Shown here piece after piece: positions 51,182-64,000 of a DNA stretch of 64,000 nucleotides. Below the pieces are notes generated by a model. It was not told where the DNA came from, ran no database searches, and saw only the letters and a program-made list of their open reading frames with translations. The DNA is from Rhizobium sp. ICMP 5592 (GTDB taxonomy: Bacteria; Pseudomonadota; Alphaproteobacteria; Rhizobiales; Rhizobiaceae), in NCBI RefSeq assembly GCF_009498525.1, contig NZ_QSNT01000003.1, positions 327,977-391,976 on the forward strand, given 5' to 3'. How positions within the stretch are numbered: position 1 is the first letter of the stretch; each line of letters begins with the position of its first letter. Made by a program: the position numbers and the translations under genes.

Positions 51182-52075
51182 ATGATCTCCGCCAACGACC
51201 TTTCGCCAGCCGAACTCGCCGCCCTTCTGCATTTTCATGCGGATGCCGGCGTGGAATGGCTGCTCGAAGAAGAGGCCGTCGACCGCTTTGCCGAATTCGA
51301 GGCGATGAAGGCCGCTCGGCAGGGTGCACGAGCGGCGCAGCCGCGTGTCGAGGTGACACAGCAACCCGCAGCACGGCCGGCACAACAACCGGAGCGCCGT
51401 CAGGCCGCACCAAAGGCGGCCGCCCCTGTAGCGCCGCCGCGCAGCGCACCTGCCATTCCCGACGAACAAGCCGTCGAGCAGGCCCGCTTCGCGGCCGAAA
51501 GCGCGCGGTCTCTCAGCGAACTCAAGACGGCGCTCGAGGCTTTCAATAGCTGCAATCTGAAGAATAGCGCCCGCTCGACCATCTTCGCCAGTGGCACCCC
51601 CGAGGGCCGCATCATGGTAATCGGCCCGATGCCGAGCGCCGATGACGACCGCGAGGGTGCGCCCTTTGCCGGGCGGACCGGGCTGTTGCTCGACAAGATG
51701 CTGGCCGCCATCGGCCTCAAGCGCGACAACATCCTGCTCACCAATGTTATTCCCTGGCGGCCGCCGGGCAATCGCGCACCGTCGGCACCGGAAATCGAGA
51801 TCTGCCGTCCCTTCATCGAGCGGCAGATCGCTCTTGCCGAACCGCAAGCCCTGCTGCTGCTCGGCAATTTTACGGCACGCCACTTCTTTGGAAGCAACGA
51901 AACGATCCACGGCCTGCGCGGGCAGTGGCGGGACGTGACGATATCCGGCCGGGCGATACCGGCAATCGCCAGCCTCCACCCCCAGGAATTGCTCACCGCC
52001 CCAATCAACAAGCGGTTGGCCTGGAACGACCTGTTAGCCTTCAGAACGCGCATCGACACCGAAGCCAAAGGCTAA
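51182..52075 (+). CDS. Uracil-DNA glycosylase family 4/5-like protein, altered Fe-S site
   Basis: The 297-residue protein has a unique N-terminal 110 residues with a proline/alanine/glutamine-rich linker, and then a UDG superfamily domain (about 115-290): EGRIMVIGPMPSADDDREGAPFAGRTGLLL, LLTNVIPWRPPGNRAPSAPEI and HPQELL. In family 4 enzymes four cysteines bind a 4Fe-4S cluster; here only Cys124 and Cys208 match, with Phe121 and Trp192 at the others. The catalytic GEGPG is GPMPS. Base excision by the standard mechanism is therefore uncertain. It lies 55 bases after the Hsp70 gene. Confidence 0.85.
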   Translation: MISANDLSPAELAALLHFHADAGVEWLLEEEAVDRFAEFEAMKAARQGARAAQPRVEVTQQPAARPAQQPERRQAAPKAAAPVAPPRSAPAIPDEQAVEQARFAAESARSLSELKTALEAFNSCNLKNSARSTIFASGTPEGRIMVIGPMPSADDDREGAPFAGRTGLLLDKMLAAIGLKRDNILLTNVIPWRPPGNRAPSAPEIEICRPFIERQIALAEPQALLLLGNFTARHFFGSNETIHGLRGQWRDVTISGRAIPAIASLHPQELLTAPINKRLAWNDLLAFRTRIDTEAKG

Positions 52076-52217
52076 TTTTTTAGCAGCATTAACGGAATAT
52101 GAAAGCTGCCATGCACATTACGCATAGCAGCACCCCAATTGCGTGCATTGCGAAATCGATGTTGCACTGCAATATATAGTGCGTGTCTTGGGAGGAATTT
52201 TGAAAGGAACCAAGGCC

Positions 52218-52409
52218 GTGACTGCACGTTTTCGTCCTATCCATTGTGGGTTTGATACCCTGCGCCGCGCCATCGAACCTGTGCGCGCCATCAACGGCCA
52301 TCGCAGCGTCGGCATTGCCGCTAATGAGCAGATGACTGCTCGCGGCACCGGGATTTCCGCGCGCGTTGCCCGCCCGGCCGCCATATTCGCCGATTTTCGT
52401 CAGTGCTAA
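52218..52409 (+). CDS. Small basic protein, unknown
   Basis: The 63-residue frame starts with GTG (AAAGGA nine bases before) or possibly TTG at 52200 (GGAGG four bases before). It is rich in Arg, Ala and Ile, with TARFRPIHCGFDTLRRAI at the start, and no hydrophobic segment. It precedes another small gene by 14 bases, so the pair may be one operon ending at a strong terminator. I recognise no family. Confidence 0.5.
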   Translation: MTARFRPIHCGFDTLRRAIEPVRAINGHRSVGIAANEQMTARGTGISARVARPAAIFADFRQC

Positions 52410-52423
52410 AGAAGGATCATACT

Positions 52424-52588
52424 ATGTCTACAGGATTTCGTTCCTTCTTTACCCTCCTCGATACCGTTGGGCATATTGGCTCGGCGGTGCGCGCGGCGGA
52501 AGAATTCGAGCGCTCCCGCAGCCTACATAAGGTCGCGAAGCACGAAATGACCCCCGCATATGCAGCGGCGGCCGGCATTCCCCTATAA
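52424..52588 (+). CDS. Small conserved-looking protein, unknown
   Basis: The 54-residue frame starts with ATG preceded by GAAGGAT and has a clean end 5 bases before a strong terminator. Its sequence is mostly helical, with STGFRSFFTLLDTVGHIG and AAEEFERSRSLHKVAKHEM. Its composition, ribosome site and terminator favour a true gene. It has no membrane segment and no family that I know. The function is unknown. Confidence 0.62.
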   Translation: MSTGFRSFFTLLDTVGHIGSAVRAAEEFERSRSLHKVAKHEMTPAYAAAAGIPL

Positions 52589-52593
52589 GTTTG

Positions 52594-52625
52594 AAAAGGG
52601 CGGGATCGATGATCCCGCCCTTTTT
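52594..52625 (+). terminator. Strong terminator of the small-gene pair
   Basis: AAAAGGGCGGGATC and GATCCCGCCCTTTT form a 14-base-pair perfect stem with loop GAT and a T tail. It is the best rho-independent terminator in the window. Confidence 0.9.
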
Positions 52626-52661
52626 CGTTTCGGATTTTCATCATCAATTTTCATGAAGTAC

Positions 52662-52687
52662 ACGCCGGGCCTAGCCCGGCGTTTTTT
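52662..52687 (+). terminator. Second terminator, rightward
   Basis: ACGCCGGGC and GCCCGGCGT form a nine-base-pair stem with loop CTA, then TTTTTT. It lies about 40 bases after the first one and just before the convergent gene end, a tandem insulation of two neighbouring transcripts. Confidence 0.8.
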
Positions 52688-52694
52688 CTTCGGA

Positions 52695-53570
52695 TCATTC
52701 CTTCGGCACAGCGCCTGCCACAACGGCTTGCGCCCATTCGAACCCCTCATCCACAGCCGCGAATTTGACGGCCTGCCAGCTGCAATATTCATCGAGAAAG
52801 TCACGCGACATCCATAATCGCGTCTTCTTCGGCTCGTCGTACCAACCGATGCAGCCGTGATCGGCGGCCTTGCGCAGAAGGCGCTGCAAATGGGTGCGCG
52901 ACATCATGAACTGCGCGGCGATGGCGCGCGTATCGATGCGGCCAAGATCGATGCGACCGTCGGTATCGGCACTCGGCTCCAGCCGGGACATGAGATTGTC
53001 GACCACGAGGCCGCCGGCCTCCGTCCAGAGAAACATGCCGACGCGCTCCGGCGGCTCGCGCCAGGCCGTCGCTTCCAGACAGCGGCGCGCCATACGTGGC
53101 TGCGCCAGATCGAACAACCCCGGATGGGCCGCAAGCGTCACGGCGCGGCTGCCATTGTCGATGAGGTCGAGAGCGGCAAGATTGGCGAGAAACCAACTGA
53201 ACATCGCAGCATGGCTGATCTCCGCCGGCTCATAGCGCCGCGGGCGCAGGACCGGGCCGGCAGCGGGAAGGAGGAAGCGATAGGTCAGCAACTCCTCAAT
53301 GTAGGTCAGCACGGTATTGCGGCTTGCCACACGGTAGTGGGTAATGAGATTGCGAAGCTCGACAGCGGTCAGGCCGGAACCGGGTACGGTAGAGTCATAT
53401 TCCAGATGAAGTGCATAGGCCATCTGGGTCAAAAGCCAGCGCTGGTGCGAGGCCAGGAGGCGCGCGATCCGCGGTCCGCTGTCATAACGGTTGCGCAGCG
53501 CCTCTGCCAGAAAGCGCAAGGAAGGTACGAATTCGGAATGGCGAGCAAGTTGCTCGACGGAAAAGCTCAA
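52695..53570 (-). CDS. Putative regulator with two HTH-like segments
   Basis: The 291-residue protein has a TTG start with GGAGG five bases before. I recognise no family, but two stretches look like DNA-binding helices: near residues 68-98 (GLTAVELRNLITHYRVASRNTVLTYIEELL) and near 212-242 (DTRAIAAQFMMSRTHLQRLLRKAADHGCIGW). The gene is divergent from a YcaD-like MFS gene, so it may regulate that transporter. There is a palindrome TAGCATGCTA at about 53672-53681 in the spacer. The function remains unproven. Confidence 0.6.
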   Translation of the reverse strand: MSFSVEQLARHSEFVPSLRFLAEALRNRYDSGPRIARLLASHQRWLLTQMAYALHLEYDSTVPGSGLTAVELRNLITHYRVASRNTVLTYIEELLTYRFLLPAAGPVLRPRRYEPAEISHAAMFSWFLANLAALDLIDNGSRAVTLAAHPGLFDLAQPRMARRCLEATAWREPPERVGMFLWTEAGGLVVDNLMSRLEPSADTDGRIDLGRIDTRAIAAQFMMSRTHLQRLLRKAADHGCIGWYDEPKKTRLWMSRDFLDEYCSWQAVKFAAVDEGFEWAQAVVAGAVPKE

Positions 53571-53875
53571 GCGGGCCTCCTTATGGCGCCCTTTTAAATA
53601 CCAATAGGCAAGGAATTTTTCTAATTCTTACACGAACTTATCGTCGCCGTGTACAATACTGACACAACATAGCATGCTATAAACACAGTTGGCGCAATAG
53701 GTTAAACAAAAAATACTTTCATAGCCGTCTTTTCCATGGCTAAGCGCGATACCAAGACCGGACCAACCATTCGCGTCACGCGGCGTCGCGATTGATCGCG
53801 CGTCATTGCCGGGTTAGAGCAAGATGGCCGTGGCAATCGGCGCTCTTCAACTCACTTGACCGGAATCCCGTTCCA
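53571..53875. other. Divergent spacer with AT-rich palindrome
   Basis: The 305-base spacer between the two-HTH gene and the MFS gene is AT-rich and carries ATAGCATGCTAT near 53671-53682, a perfect 12-base palindrome. An in-frame upstream extension of the MFS gene exists from 53792 but looks noncoding. A shared regulatory region is likely. Confidence 0.45.
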
Positions 53876-55114
53876 ATGCTGGCCAGCCTCGTCTCGATCG
53901 CCAGTCTGATGCTGTCAACGCTGTTGATGATGATCGGCTATGGCCTGATGAATTTCGTCGTTCCGATCCGCTCGGTAGCGGAGGGCTGGTCGACCTTCAC
54001 CATATCGGTGATCGCCACCGGCTATACGTTCGGCTTCACCATATCCTGCATCATCACACCGCGCTTCGTGCGGCGGGTGGGGCATGTACGCGTGTTCGGC
54101 GCGCTGATCTCACTGCTCAGCATCGGTATCCTGCTTTGCGCCCTGATGGTCGATTGGCGTGCCTGGCTCGCCTTCCGCTGCATCAGCGGCTTCGGTATTG
54201 CCGGCGCCTATCTCATCATCGAAAGCTGGCTGAACGAGCGGGTCAACAACGAGAACCGCGCAACCATCTTCTCGGTCTATATGATCACCTGCCTGGTCGG
54301 TTCGATCGGCGGTCAATATCTCGTGCCGCTGGGCGACCCCAGCAATACCTCGCTTTTCATCCTGTGCGGTATCATCTTCGCGCTTGCCATGCTGCCGACG
54401 GCGCTCTCGACCGCCAAGTCGCCGACGCCAATCCATGAGGCCAAGTTCGACCTGCCCAAGCTTTACCGACTATCGCCCATTGCCTTCATCGGCTCACTGC
54501 TATCGGGCGCCCTCTCCGGCACCTGGAGCAGCCTTGGCGGCGTCTACACCCAGAATGTCGGCATGAACACGGCCGAGGGCGCGACGCTGCTCGCCTGCGT
54601 ACTCGCCGGCGGCGCGGTGTCGCAAATGCCGATTGGCCGCATCTCCGACCTCGTGGACCGGCGCTATGTCATGATCGTCTGCGGCGGCATCGGCGTTCTC
54701 GCCTGCATCATCATGACCCTGTTCGACGCCCATACGCTGATGACGCTCTATATTGCCGGCTTCTTCATCGGCACCGTGCTCTACCCGATCTATGCGCTCA
54801 ATGTGGCCCATGCCAACGATCGCGCCGCACCCGACGAATATGTCACCATTTCCAGCGGCATCATGCTGCTCTACGGGCTCGGCACCGTCTCCGGCCCGCT
54901 GGTCGGCGGCGCGATGATGGAATTCGCTGGCCCATCCGGCCTTCTTTGGTTCCTGGCACTCGCCTTCGCGCTCTATGCCGGCTACGCCGGCTGGCGCATC
55001 GCCAGGCGGAAACCGAACGAAGGCCGTATCGACAAGACCGATTTCCAGTCGATCCCGCTTCCCATGCGCGGCGGTGAGCCGCCCGTTCCCCCGGCTCCAG
55101 CGACAGTCGACTGA
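53876..55114 (+). CDS. YcaD-type MFS transporter
   Basis: The 412-residue membrane protein has twelve hydrophobic segments. The central [23 protein letters not shown] and later [18 protein letters not shown] match the YcaD-like branch of the major facilitator superfamily. The C-terminal 40 residues are a proline-rich cytoplasmic tail. The substrate is unknown. It is divergent from the putative two-HTH regulator. The ATG at 53876 fits family starts. Confidence 0.9.
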   Translation: MLASLVSIASLMLSTLLMMIGYGLMNFVVPIRSVAEGWSTFTISVIATGYTFGFTISCIITPRFVRRVGHVRVFGALISLLSIGILLCALMVDWRAWLAFRCISGFGIAGAYLIIESWLNERVNNENRATIFSVYMITCLVGSIGGQYLVPLGDPSNTSLFILCGIIFALAMLPTALSTAKSPTPIHEAKFDLPKLYRLSPIAFIGSLLSGALSGTWSSLGGVYTQNVGMNTAEGATLLACVLAGGAVSQMPIGRISDLVDRRYVMIVCGGIGVLACIIMTLFDAHTLMTLYIAGFFIGTVLYPIYALNVAHANDRAAPDEYVTISSGIMLLYGLGTVSGPLVGGAMMEFAGPSGLLWFLALAFALYAGYAGWRIARRKPNEGRIDKTDFQSIPLPMRGGEPPVPPAPATVD

Positions 55115-55302
55115 TCGGTTCAGGCCTCGCGGCCAAGACTTTTTTTGGGTCAAAACAATATGGCTACTTCATAACGGGCGGTATTAACCTTTTAAAAACC
55201 ATAGTATTTCAACTTCATTTCACCGCATTCAATAATTCCTGCGGCGCAACATGTATTTCCAACAACTACTACAGCTTTTACTGTTTACGAGGTCTAGGTC
55301 CG

Positions 55303-56412
55303 ATGACAGCAGCCCCATCGATGAAACGGAGCTCCCAGCAGCATGCGGTAACGCCGCGTTCGATGCGCGTCGTTACCGATGGCATCGGCAACGACCTCGA
55401 GCGCTTCAGCACCGATAACACCCATGTCGTCAAGCAGATCAAGCTTCTGGCGATCAACGCGCTGATCGAGGCCGCACGCGCCGGCGAAACCGGCAAGGGC
55501 TTCGCGGTGGTCGCCAACGAGGTGCAGCGCCTGGCACAGATCGCGACCGATATCGCGAGCAAATTTCAGGACAATGTGCTCAGCCGCATCGGTGTCAGCC
55601 GCAGCATGGCCGAAGCGCTGGTGGAGGAGATGGAGGGCGTTCGCCTGACCGATCTCGCCCAGACCCTGGTTCAGCTCATCGTCCGCAATCTCTTCGAGCG
55701 CACCGCCGATGTTCGCTGGTGGGCGACCGACACGGCCCTCTGGGAAGCGCTTCAGGACCCGCAGCCCCAACGCATCGCCTTTGCCGCCGAACGGCTCGGT
55801 GTCATTAATCGCTTTTATACGGTCTATCTCGATCTGGTCGTGACCGACATGAAGGGACAGGTCATCGCCTCGGCCAACCCCGCCTATCAGCGCAAACTCG
55901 CCGGCGCCAATCTTGCCTCTGATTCCTGGTTCAGGGCGGCCGTGGCCTGCCGGTCAGGCGATGACTATATCGTCGACGAGGTCCGACCGAGCGAATTTCA
56001 CGAGCAGCGAAACGCGCTCGTCTATGCCACCGGCATTCGCGAAGGCGGACGATCGGACGGCAGGCAGATCGGCACGCTGGGTGTCTATTTCGACTGGCAG
56101 AACCAGGGACAGGCGATCGTCGACAAGGAAGCCAACCTGCCACCGCAGGTCGCCGAAAAGACCGTGGTGATGCTGCTTGACGGCAAGAGGCGCGTGATCG
56201 CCTGCAGCGACCCTAAACTCATGTTCTCGCATTTCGCGCTTGCCAATCCCGAGGGCACGACGCGGGGAAGCTATTACGACAACAACGGCGCCATCGTCGC
56301 CTACGCCAAGACGCTTGGCTACGAGGATTATGATGGTCTTGGATGGTATGGCGTCGTCGTGCAACAGACTGAAGACGACGATACGATCAGGGCGGCTTTC
56401 AACCTGAAATGA
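55303..56412 (+). CDS. Cytosolic MCP-like protein with Cache-type C-terminal domain
   Basis: The 369-residue protein has a short MCP signalling tip near residues 43-80 ([35 protein letters not shown]), and then a C-terminal PAS/Cache-like sensory part (about 165-365, with [18 protein letters not shown] and [19 protein letters not shown]). There is no membrane segment. The order is the reverse of ordinary chemoreceptors, and the MCP region is far shorter than a normal coiled coil. It may tune a chemosensory array from the cytosol or act on another pathway. It is probably monocistronic. Confidence 0.85.
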   Translation: MTAAPSMKRSSQQHAVTPRSMRVVTDGIGNDLERFSTDNTHVVKQIKLLAINALIEAARAGETGKGFAVVANEVQRLAQIATDIASKFQDNVLSRIGVSRSMAEALVEEMEGVRLTDLAQTLVQLIVRNLFERTADVRWWATDTALWEALQDPQPQRIAFAAERLGVINRFYTVYLDLVVTDMKGQVIASANPAYQRKLAGANLASDSWFRAAVACRSGDDYIVDEVRPSEFHEQRNALVYATGIREGGRSDGRQIGTLGVYFDWQNQGQAIVDKEANLPPQVAEKTVVMLLDGKRRVIACSDPKLMFSHFALANPEGTTRGSYYDNNGAIVAYAKTLGYEDYDGLGWYGVVVQQTEDDDTIRAAFNLK

Positions 56413-56580
56413 AGCATAACCTTCTCGATCAAATACTTTCCCCGCCGTCACAAATTGCAGCGATGCGATGATATGACTTTAACTTTGGTTCAGATTTCGA
56501 TGTAATGATGCGGCGGATTTCCTTCGGAGCATTGCTCCGGATCAATGCCCGCCGCAGTATCAGCCCGATCAGGATAGACC

Positions 56581-59229
56581 ATGCGAACAGACACCGGCCA
56601 GATCGTTCATCTGGCAGACTATCGTCCCACCGACTTCGTACTGGAACGCGTGGACCTTACCTTCGACCTGCATCCGACTGAGACCAAGGTCGAAGCCCGG
56701 CTGATCTTTCACCGTCGCGAAGGCATCGATCCCAAGGCACCGCTGGTACTCGACGGCGACGAACTGGTCCTTTCGGGACTGCTGCTCGACCAGACCGAAC
56801 TGCCGGACGAACAGTATATCGCAACGCCCGACAGCTTGACGGTCCGCGACCTGCCGGAAAGCGCGCCCTTCGAACTGACGATCACGACGATCATCAATCC
56901 CGAAGCCAATACGCAGCTCATGGGGCTCTACCGCACCGGCGGCGTCTACTGCACCCAATGCGAGGCCGAGGGCTTCCGCCGCATCACCTATTTCCCCGAT
57001 CGCCCTGATGTTCTTGCGCCCTATACGGTCAACATCATCGCCGACAAGGCCGCCAATCCGCTGCTGCTGTCGAACGGCAACTTCCTCGGCGGCGCCGGCT
57101 ATGGCGAAGGCAAGCATTTCGCCGCCTGGTTTGATCCGCATCCGAAGCCGAGCTATCTCTTTGCGCTGGTCGCCGGCGATCTCGGCGTGGTCGAGGATAC
57201 GTTCGTCACCGCATCGGGCCGCGAAGTGGCACTGAAGATCTATGTCGAACACGGCAAGGAGCCGCGCGCGGCCTATGCGATGGACGCGCTGAAGCGTTCG
57301 ATGACATGGGATGAGGAGCGGTTCGGCCGCGAGTACGATCTCGACATCTTCATGATTGTCGCCGTCTCCGATTTCAACATGGGAGCTATGGAGAATAAGG
57401 GCCTCAACGTCTTCAACGACAAATACGTCCTTGCCGATCCTGATATCGCCACCGACGCCGACTATGCCAATATCGAGCGGATCATCGCGCACGAATATTT
57501 CCACAACTGGACAGGCAACCGCATCACCTGCCGCGACTGGTTCCAGCTCTGCCTCAAGGAAGGTCTGACGGTCTATCGCGACCACGAATTTTCCGCCGAC
57601 CAGCGTTCGCGTCCGGTCACGCGCATCGCCGAAGTTCGTCATCTGAAGTCGGAGCAGTTTCCGGAGGATGGCGGCCCCCTCGCCCATCCGGTGCGCCCGA
57701 CGACCTATCGTGAGATCAACAACTTCTACACGACAACAGTCTACGAGAAGGGCAGTGAAGTCACCAGCATGATCGCCACCCTGCTCGGCCGCGATCTGTT
57801 CAAGACGGGGATGGACCTCTATTTCGACCGCCACGACGGACAGGCGGTGACGATCGAGGATTTCGTTAAATGCTTCGAGGATGTCAGCGGCCGCGACCTC
57901 GCGCAGTTCTCGCTCTGGTATCACCAGGCCGGCACGCCGCTCGTCACCGCTTCCGGCGCCTATGATGCCACCGCCAAGGCCTTCACACTGTCGCTCGAAC
58001 AGATGCAGCCAGCCACTCCGGGCCAGACGAGCAAGGCGCCGCTGCACATTCCGTTGCGCATGGCGCTGATTGCCGAGGATGGCACGTTGCTGACGCCGAC
58101 ATCGGTAAGCGGCGCGGAACTGACGGGCGACGTTCTGCACCTGACGGCGCGGACGCAGACCGTGGTCTTCCACGGCATCCCGTCGCGGCCGGTCCTGTCG
58201 CTCAACCGCAGCTTCTCCACGCCGATCAATCTGCAATTCAGCCAGAGCGCCAAGGATCTGGCACTGATCGCCCGCCACGAGACCGATCATTTTGCCCGCT
58301 GGCAGGCGCTGATCGACCTTGGTCTGCCCAACCTGCTGCAGGCCGCCCGCGACGCCCGCAAGGGTGCTCCGGTCACCTGCGACCCGGTCTTCATCGATGC
58401 GCTTCTGGCAGCGGCGAAAGACGAGAGCCTGGAGCCCGCTTTCCGCGCCCTGGCACTCGCTTTGCCGAGTGAGGCCGACATCGGCCGCGAGCTTGGCGGC
58501 GACAACGATCCTGACGCAATCCACATTGGCCGCCAGGCGATCCTCAAGCAGATCGCCGAGGCCGGGAAGGACATCTTCGCAGCACTCTACGACGGCATGC
58601 AGACACCCGGCCCCTTCAGCCCGGATGCGGCGAGCGCCGGACGGAGGGCCTTGCGTAATGCGGCCCTTACTTATCTCTCACAATCAGATGATAGCCCCGC
58701 CCGCGCCAAGACGGCCTATGACGGCGCCAATAACATGACCGATCTCAGTGCCGCGCTGACCATCCTTGCACATCGTTTCCCCGACACGGCGGAGGCCAAG
58801 GCTGCCCTTCAGGACTTCCACGACCGTTTCACCGAAAACGCTCTGGTCATCGACAAATGGCTCTCCATCCAGGCCGCCATTCCAGGTGCTGCGACGCTCG
58901 ATCGTATTCAGGGCCTCATGAAGATGCCTTTCTTCAAGCGCACCAATCCCAACCGGATGCGCGCCCTCGTCGGCACCTTCGCCTTCTCCAATCCGACCGG
59001 CTTCGGCCGCGCCGATGGCGCCGGCTATCGTTTCCTCGCGCAGGAAATCCTCGATATCGACCAACGTAATCCGCAGCTTGCCGCGCGCATTCTGACCTCG
59101 ATGCGCTCCTGGCGGTCGCTGGAGCCCGTCCGCGCTGACCATGCTCGCTCTGCTTTGATGCAGATCGAACGCACCGGCGGCCTTTCGACCGACGTTCGCG
59201 ACATTGTGGACCGCATCCTGAAGGACTGA
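56581..59229 (+). CDS. pepN: Aminopeptidase N
   Basis: The 882-residue M1 metallopeptidase trims neutral residues from peptide N-termini in the cytoplasm. The exopeptidase motif GAMEN starts at residue 268, and the zinc motif HEYFH is at about residue 304 with the third ligand Glu about 18 residues later in KEGLTVYRDHEF. The N-terminal beta domain, catalytic thermolysin-like domain and C-terminal helical superhelix are all present, so length matches the family. A terminator follows. Confidence 0.96.
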   Translation: MRTDTGQIVHLADYRPTDFVLERVDLTFDLHPTETKVEARLIFHRREGIDPKAPLVLDGDELVLSGLLLDQTELPDEQYIATPDSLTVRDLPESAPFELTITTIINPEANTQLMGLYRTGGVYCTQCEAEGFRRITYFPDRPDVLAPYTVNIIADKAANPLLLSNGNFLGGAGYGEGKHFAAWFDPHPKPSYLFALVAGDLGVVEDTFVTASGREVALKIYVEHGKEPRAAYAMDALKRSMTWDEERFGREYDLDIFMIVAVSDFNMGAMENKGLNVFNDKYVLADPDIATDADYANIERIIAHEYFHNWTGNRITCRDWFQLCLKEGLTVYRDHEFSADQRSRPVTRIAEVRHLKSEQFPEDGGPLAHPVRPTTYREINNFYTTTVYEKGSEVTSMIATLLGRDLFKTGMDLYFDRHDGQAVTIEDFVKCFEDVSGRDLAQFSLWYHQAGTPLVTASGAYDATAKAFTLSLEQMQPATPGQTSKAPLHIPLRMALIAEDGTLLTPTSVSGAELTGDVLHLTARTQTVVFHGIPSRPVLSLNRSFSTPINLQFSQSAKDLALIARHETDHFARWQALIDLGLPNLLQAARDARKGAPVTCDPVFIDALLAAAKDESLEPAFRALALALPSEADIGRELGGDNDPDAIHIGRQAILKQIAEAGKDIFAALYDGMQTPGPFSPDAASAGRRALRNAALTYLSQSDDSPARAKTAYDGANNMTDLSAALTILAHRFPDTAEAKAALQDFHDRFTENALVIDKWLSIQAAIPGAATLDRIQGLMKMPFFKRTNPNRMRALVGTFAFSNPTGFGRADGAGYRFLAQEILDIDQRNPQLAARILTSMRSWRSLEPVRADHARSALMQIERTGGLSTDVRDIVDRILKD

Positions 59230-59256
59230 TTTTCCGCTTGCCATCCGGTGATCGAG

Positions 59257-59280
59257 GTGGGTGATTTGCACCCGCTTTTT
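59257..59280 (+). terminator. Terminator after pepN
   Basis: GTGGGTG and CACCCGC make a seven-base-pair stem (one T-G pair) with a five-base loop and a five-T tail, 27 bases after the pepN stop. Confidence 0.75.
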
Positions 59281-59458
59281 CATCTTGAGCGAGTCTCGGG
59301 TGCCCGTGCCCTACCGTCGCGGGTACAAAAAGCACTGAAATCACTTATGGTTAACAAAGTTTTACCGGACCCTCTGGACAAGGCGAATCACGAGTGATTC
59401 ATTAGGGTAGATTCGGGCGAGCGGCGCAGCGAATCACACGAGGGACAAGGCTAGAGCG

Positions 59459-61774
<2,316 letters not shown>

Positions 61775-61775
61775 A

Positions 61776-64000
<2,225 letters not shown>

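Noticed and set aside
5065-53685. GCATGCTATAAAC shared by the spacers at about 5064 and 53674
   Set aside because: A 13-base match between two AT-rich promoters is expected by chance in 64 kb; no further similarity around it.
56569-58524. Antisense 651-codon frame opposite pepN
   Set aside because: Opposes a clear aminopeptidase with all motifs; the antisense protein has no domain.

Overview
The window is about 60% GC, densely coded on both strands, and reads as a chromosomal segment of a Rhizobium-type alphaproteobacterium. Pointers are the rhizobial myo-inositol cluster (oxidoreductase / iolR / iolCDEB with iolC fused to a DUF2090 domain), a RIME-type double palindrome, host-attachment-type and PilZ proteins, an etfQO gene, and a glnE gene beside a PAS histidine kinase. 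I see no IS element, prophage, CRISPR array, rRNA or replication origin; one tRNA-Ser(GCU) is present. The species is not decided by this sequence.

Layout. 1-591: no convincing gene. 592-4350: arsenic resistance (DUF6428 divergent from arsR-arsC-acr3-MFS) with a clear ArsR operator between the divergent genes. 4389-6554: paiB-like gene divergent from a MocR regulator. 6555-7361: AT-rich patch with a small DUF3892 gene beside tRNA-Ser. 7580-8797: FAD-dependent reductase. 8943-16962: inositol catabolism under IolR. 17014-25740: mixed genes (MATE, Glyoxalase_8-like, host attachment, PilZ, RIME element, aminotransferase, Sel1, DUF2147, VOC, AMP nucleosidase, small proteins). 25896-28276: three DGPF/YciI genes and an ECF42-type sigma factor preceded by a plausible self-recognised promoter. 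28283-31030: flippase-like membrane protein, GT2 glycosyltransferase and NUDIX hydrolase. 31031-33821: divergent omega-aminotransferase and gamma-glutamylputrescine synthetase (polyamine use). 33828-41122: lipid kinase, MFS, HxlR/quinone reductase pair, mgtE with a long leader, Lrp regulator with divergent DMT exporter. 41226-41540: vapB beside a wrecked vapC. 41546-44829: GNAT, ETF-ubiquinone oxidoreductase and an SDR lacking the catalytic Tyr/Lys. 45256-49616: RND adaptor and pump. 49837-56412: YegD-like Hsp70, UDG-like protein without a full Fe-S ligand set, two small genes, a protein with two HTH-like segments, a YcaD-like MFS and a membrane-free MCP-like sensor. 56581-64000: pepN, histidine kinase, and glnE running off the right end.

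The best-supported cooperating units are the ars operon, the iol regulon (candidate GGAA-N6-TTYC operators before iolR and iolC), the DGPF-ECF42 operon, and the RND pair. The observations I regard as most worth follow-up are the vapC relic with an intact vapB, the UDG-like protein with two of four cluster cysteines replaced, the SDR with the YxxxK motif replaced, the cytosolic MCP/Cache protein, the protein with two HTH-like segments, and the structured mgtE leader. I did not find an unambiguous new multi-gene system; these are the nearest candidates.
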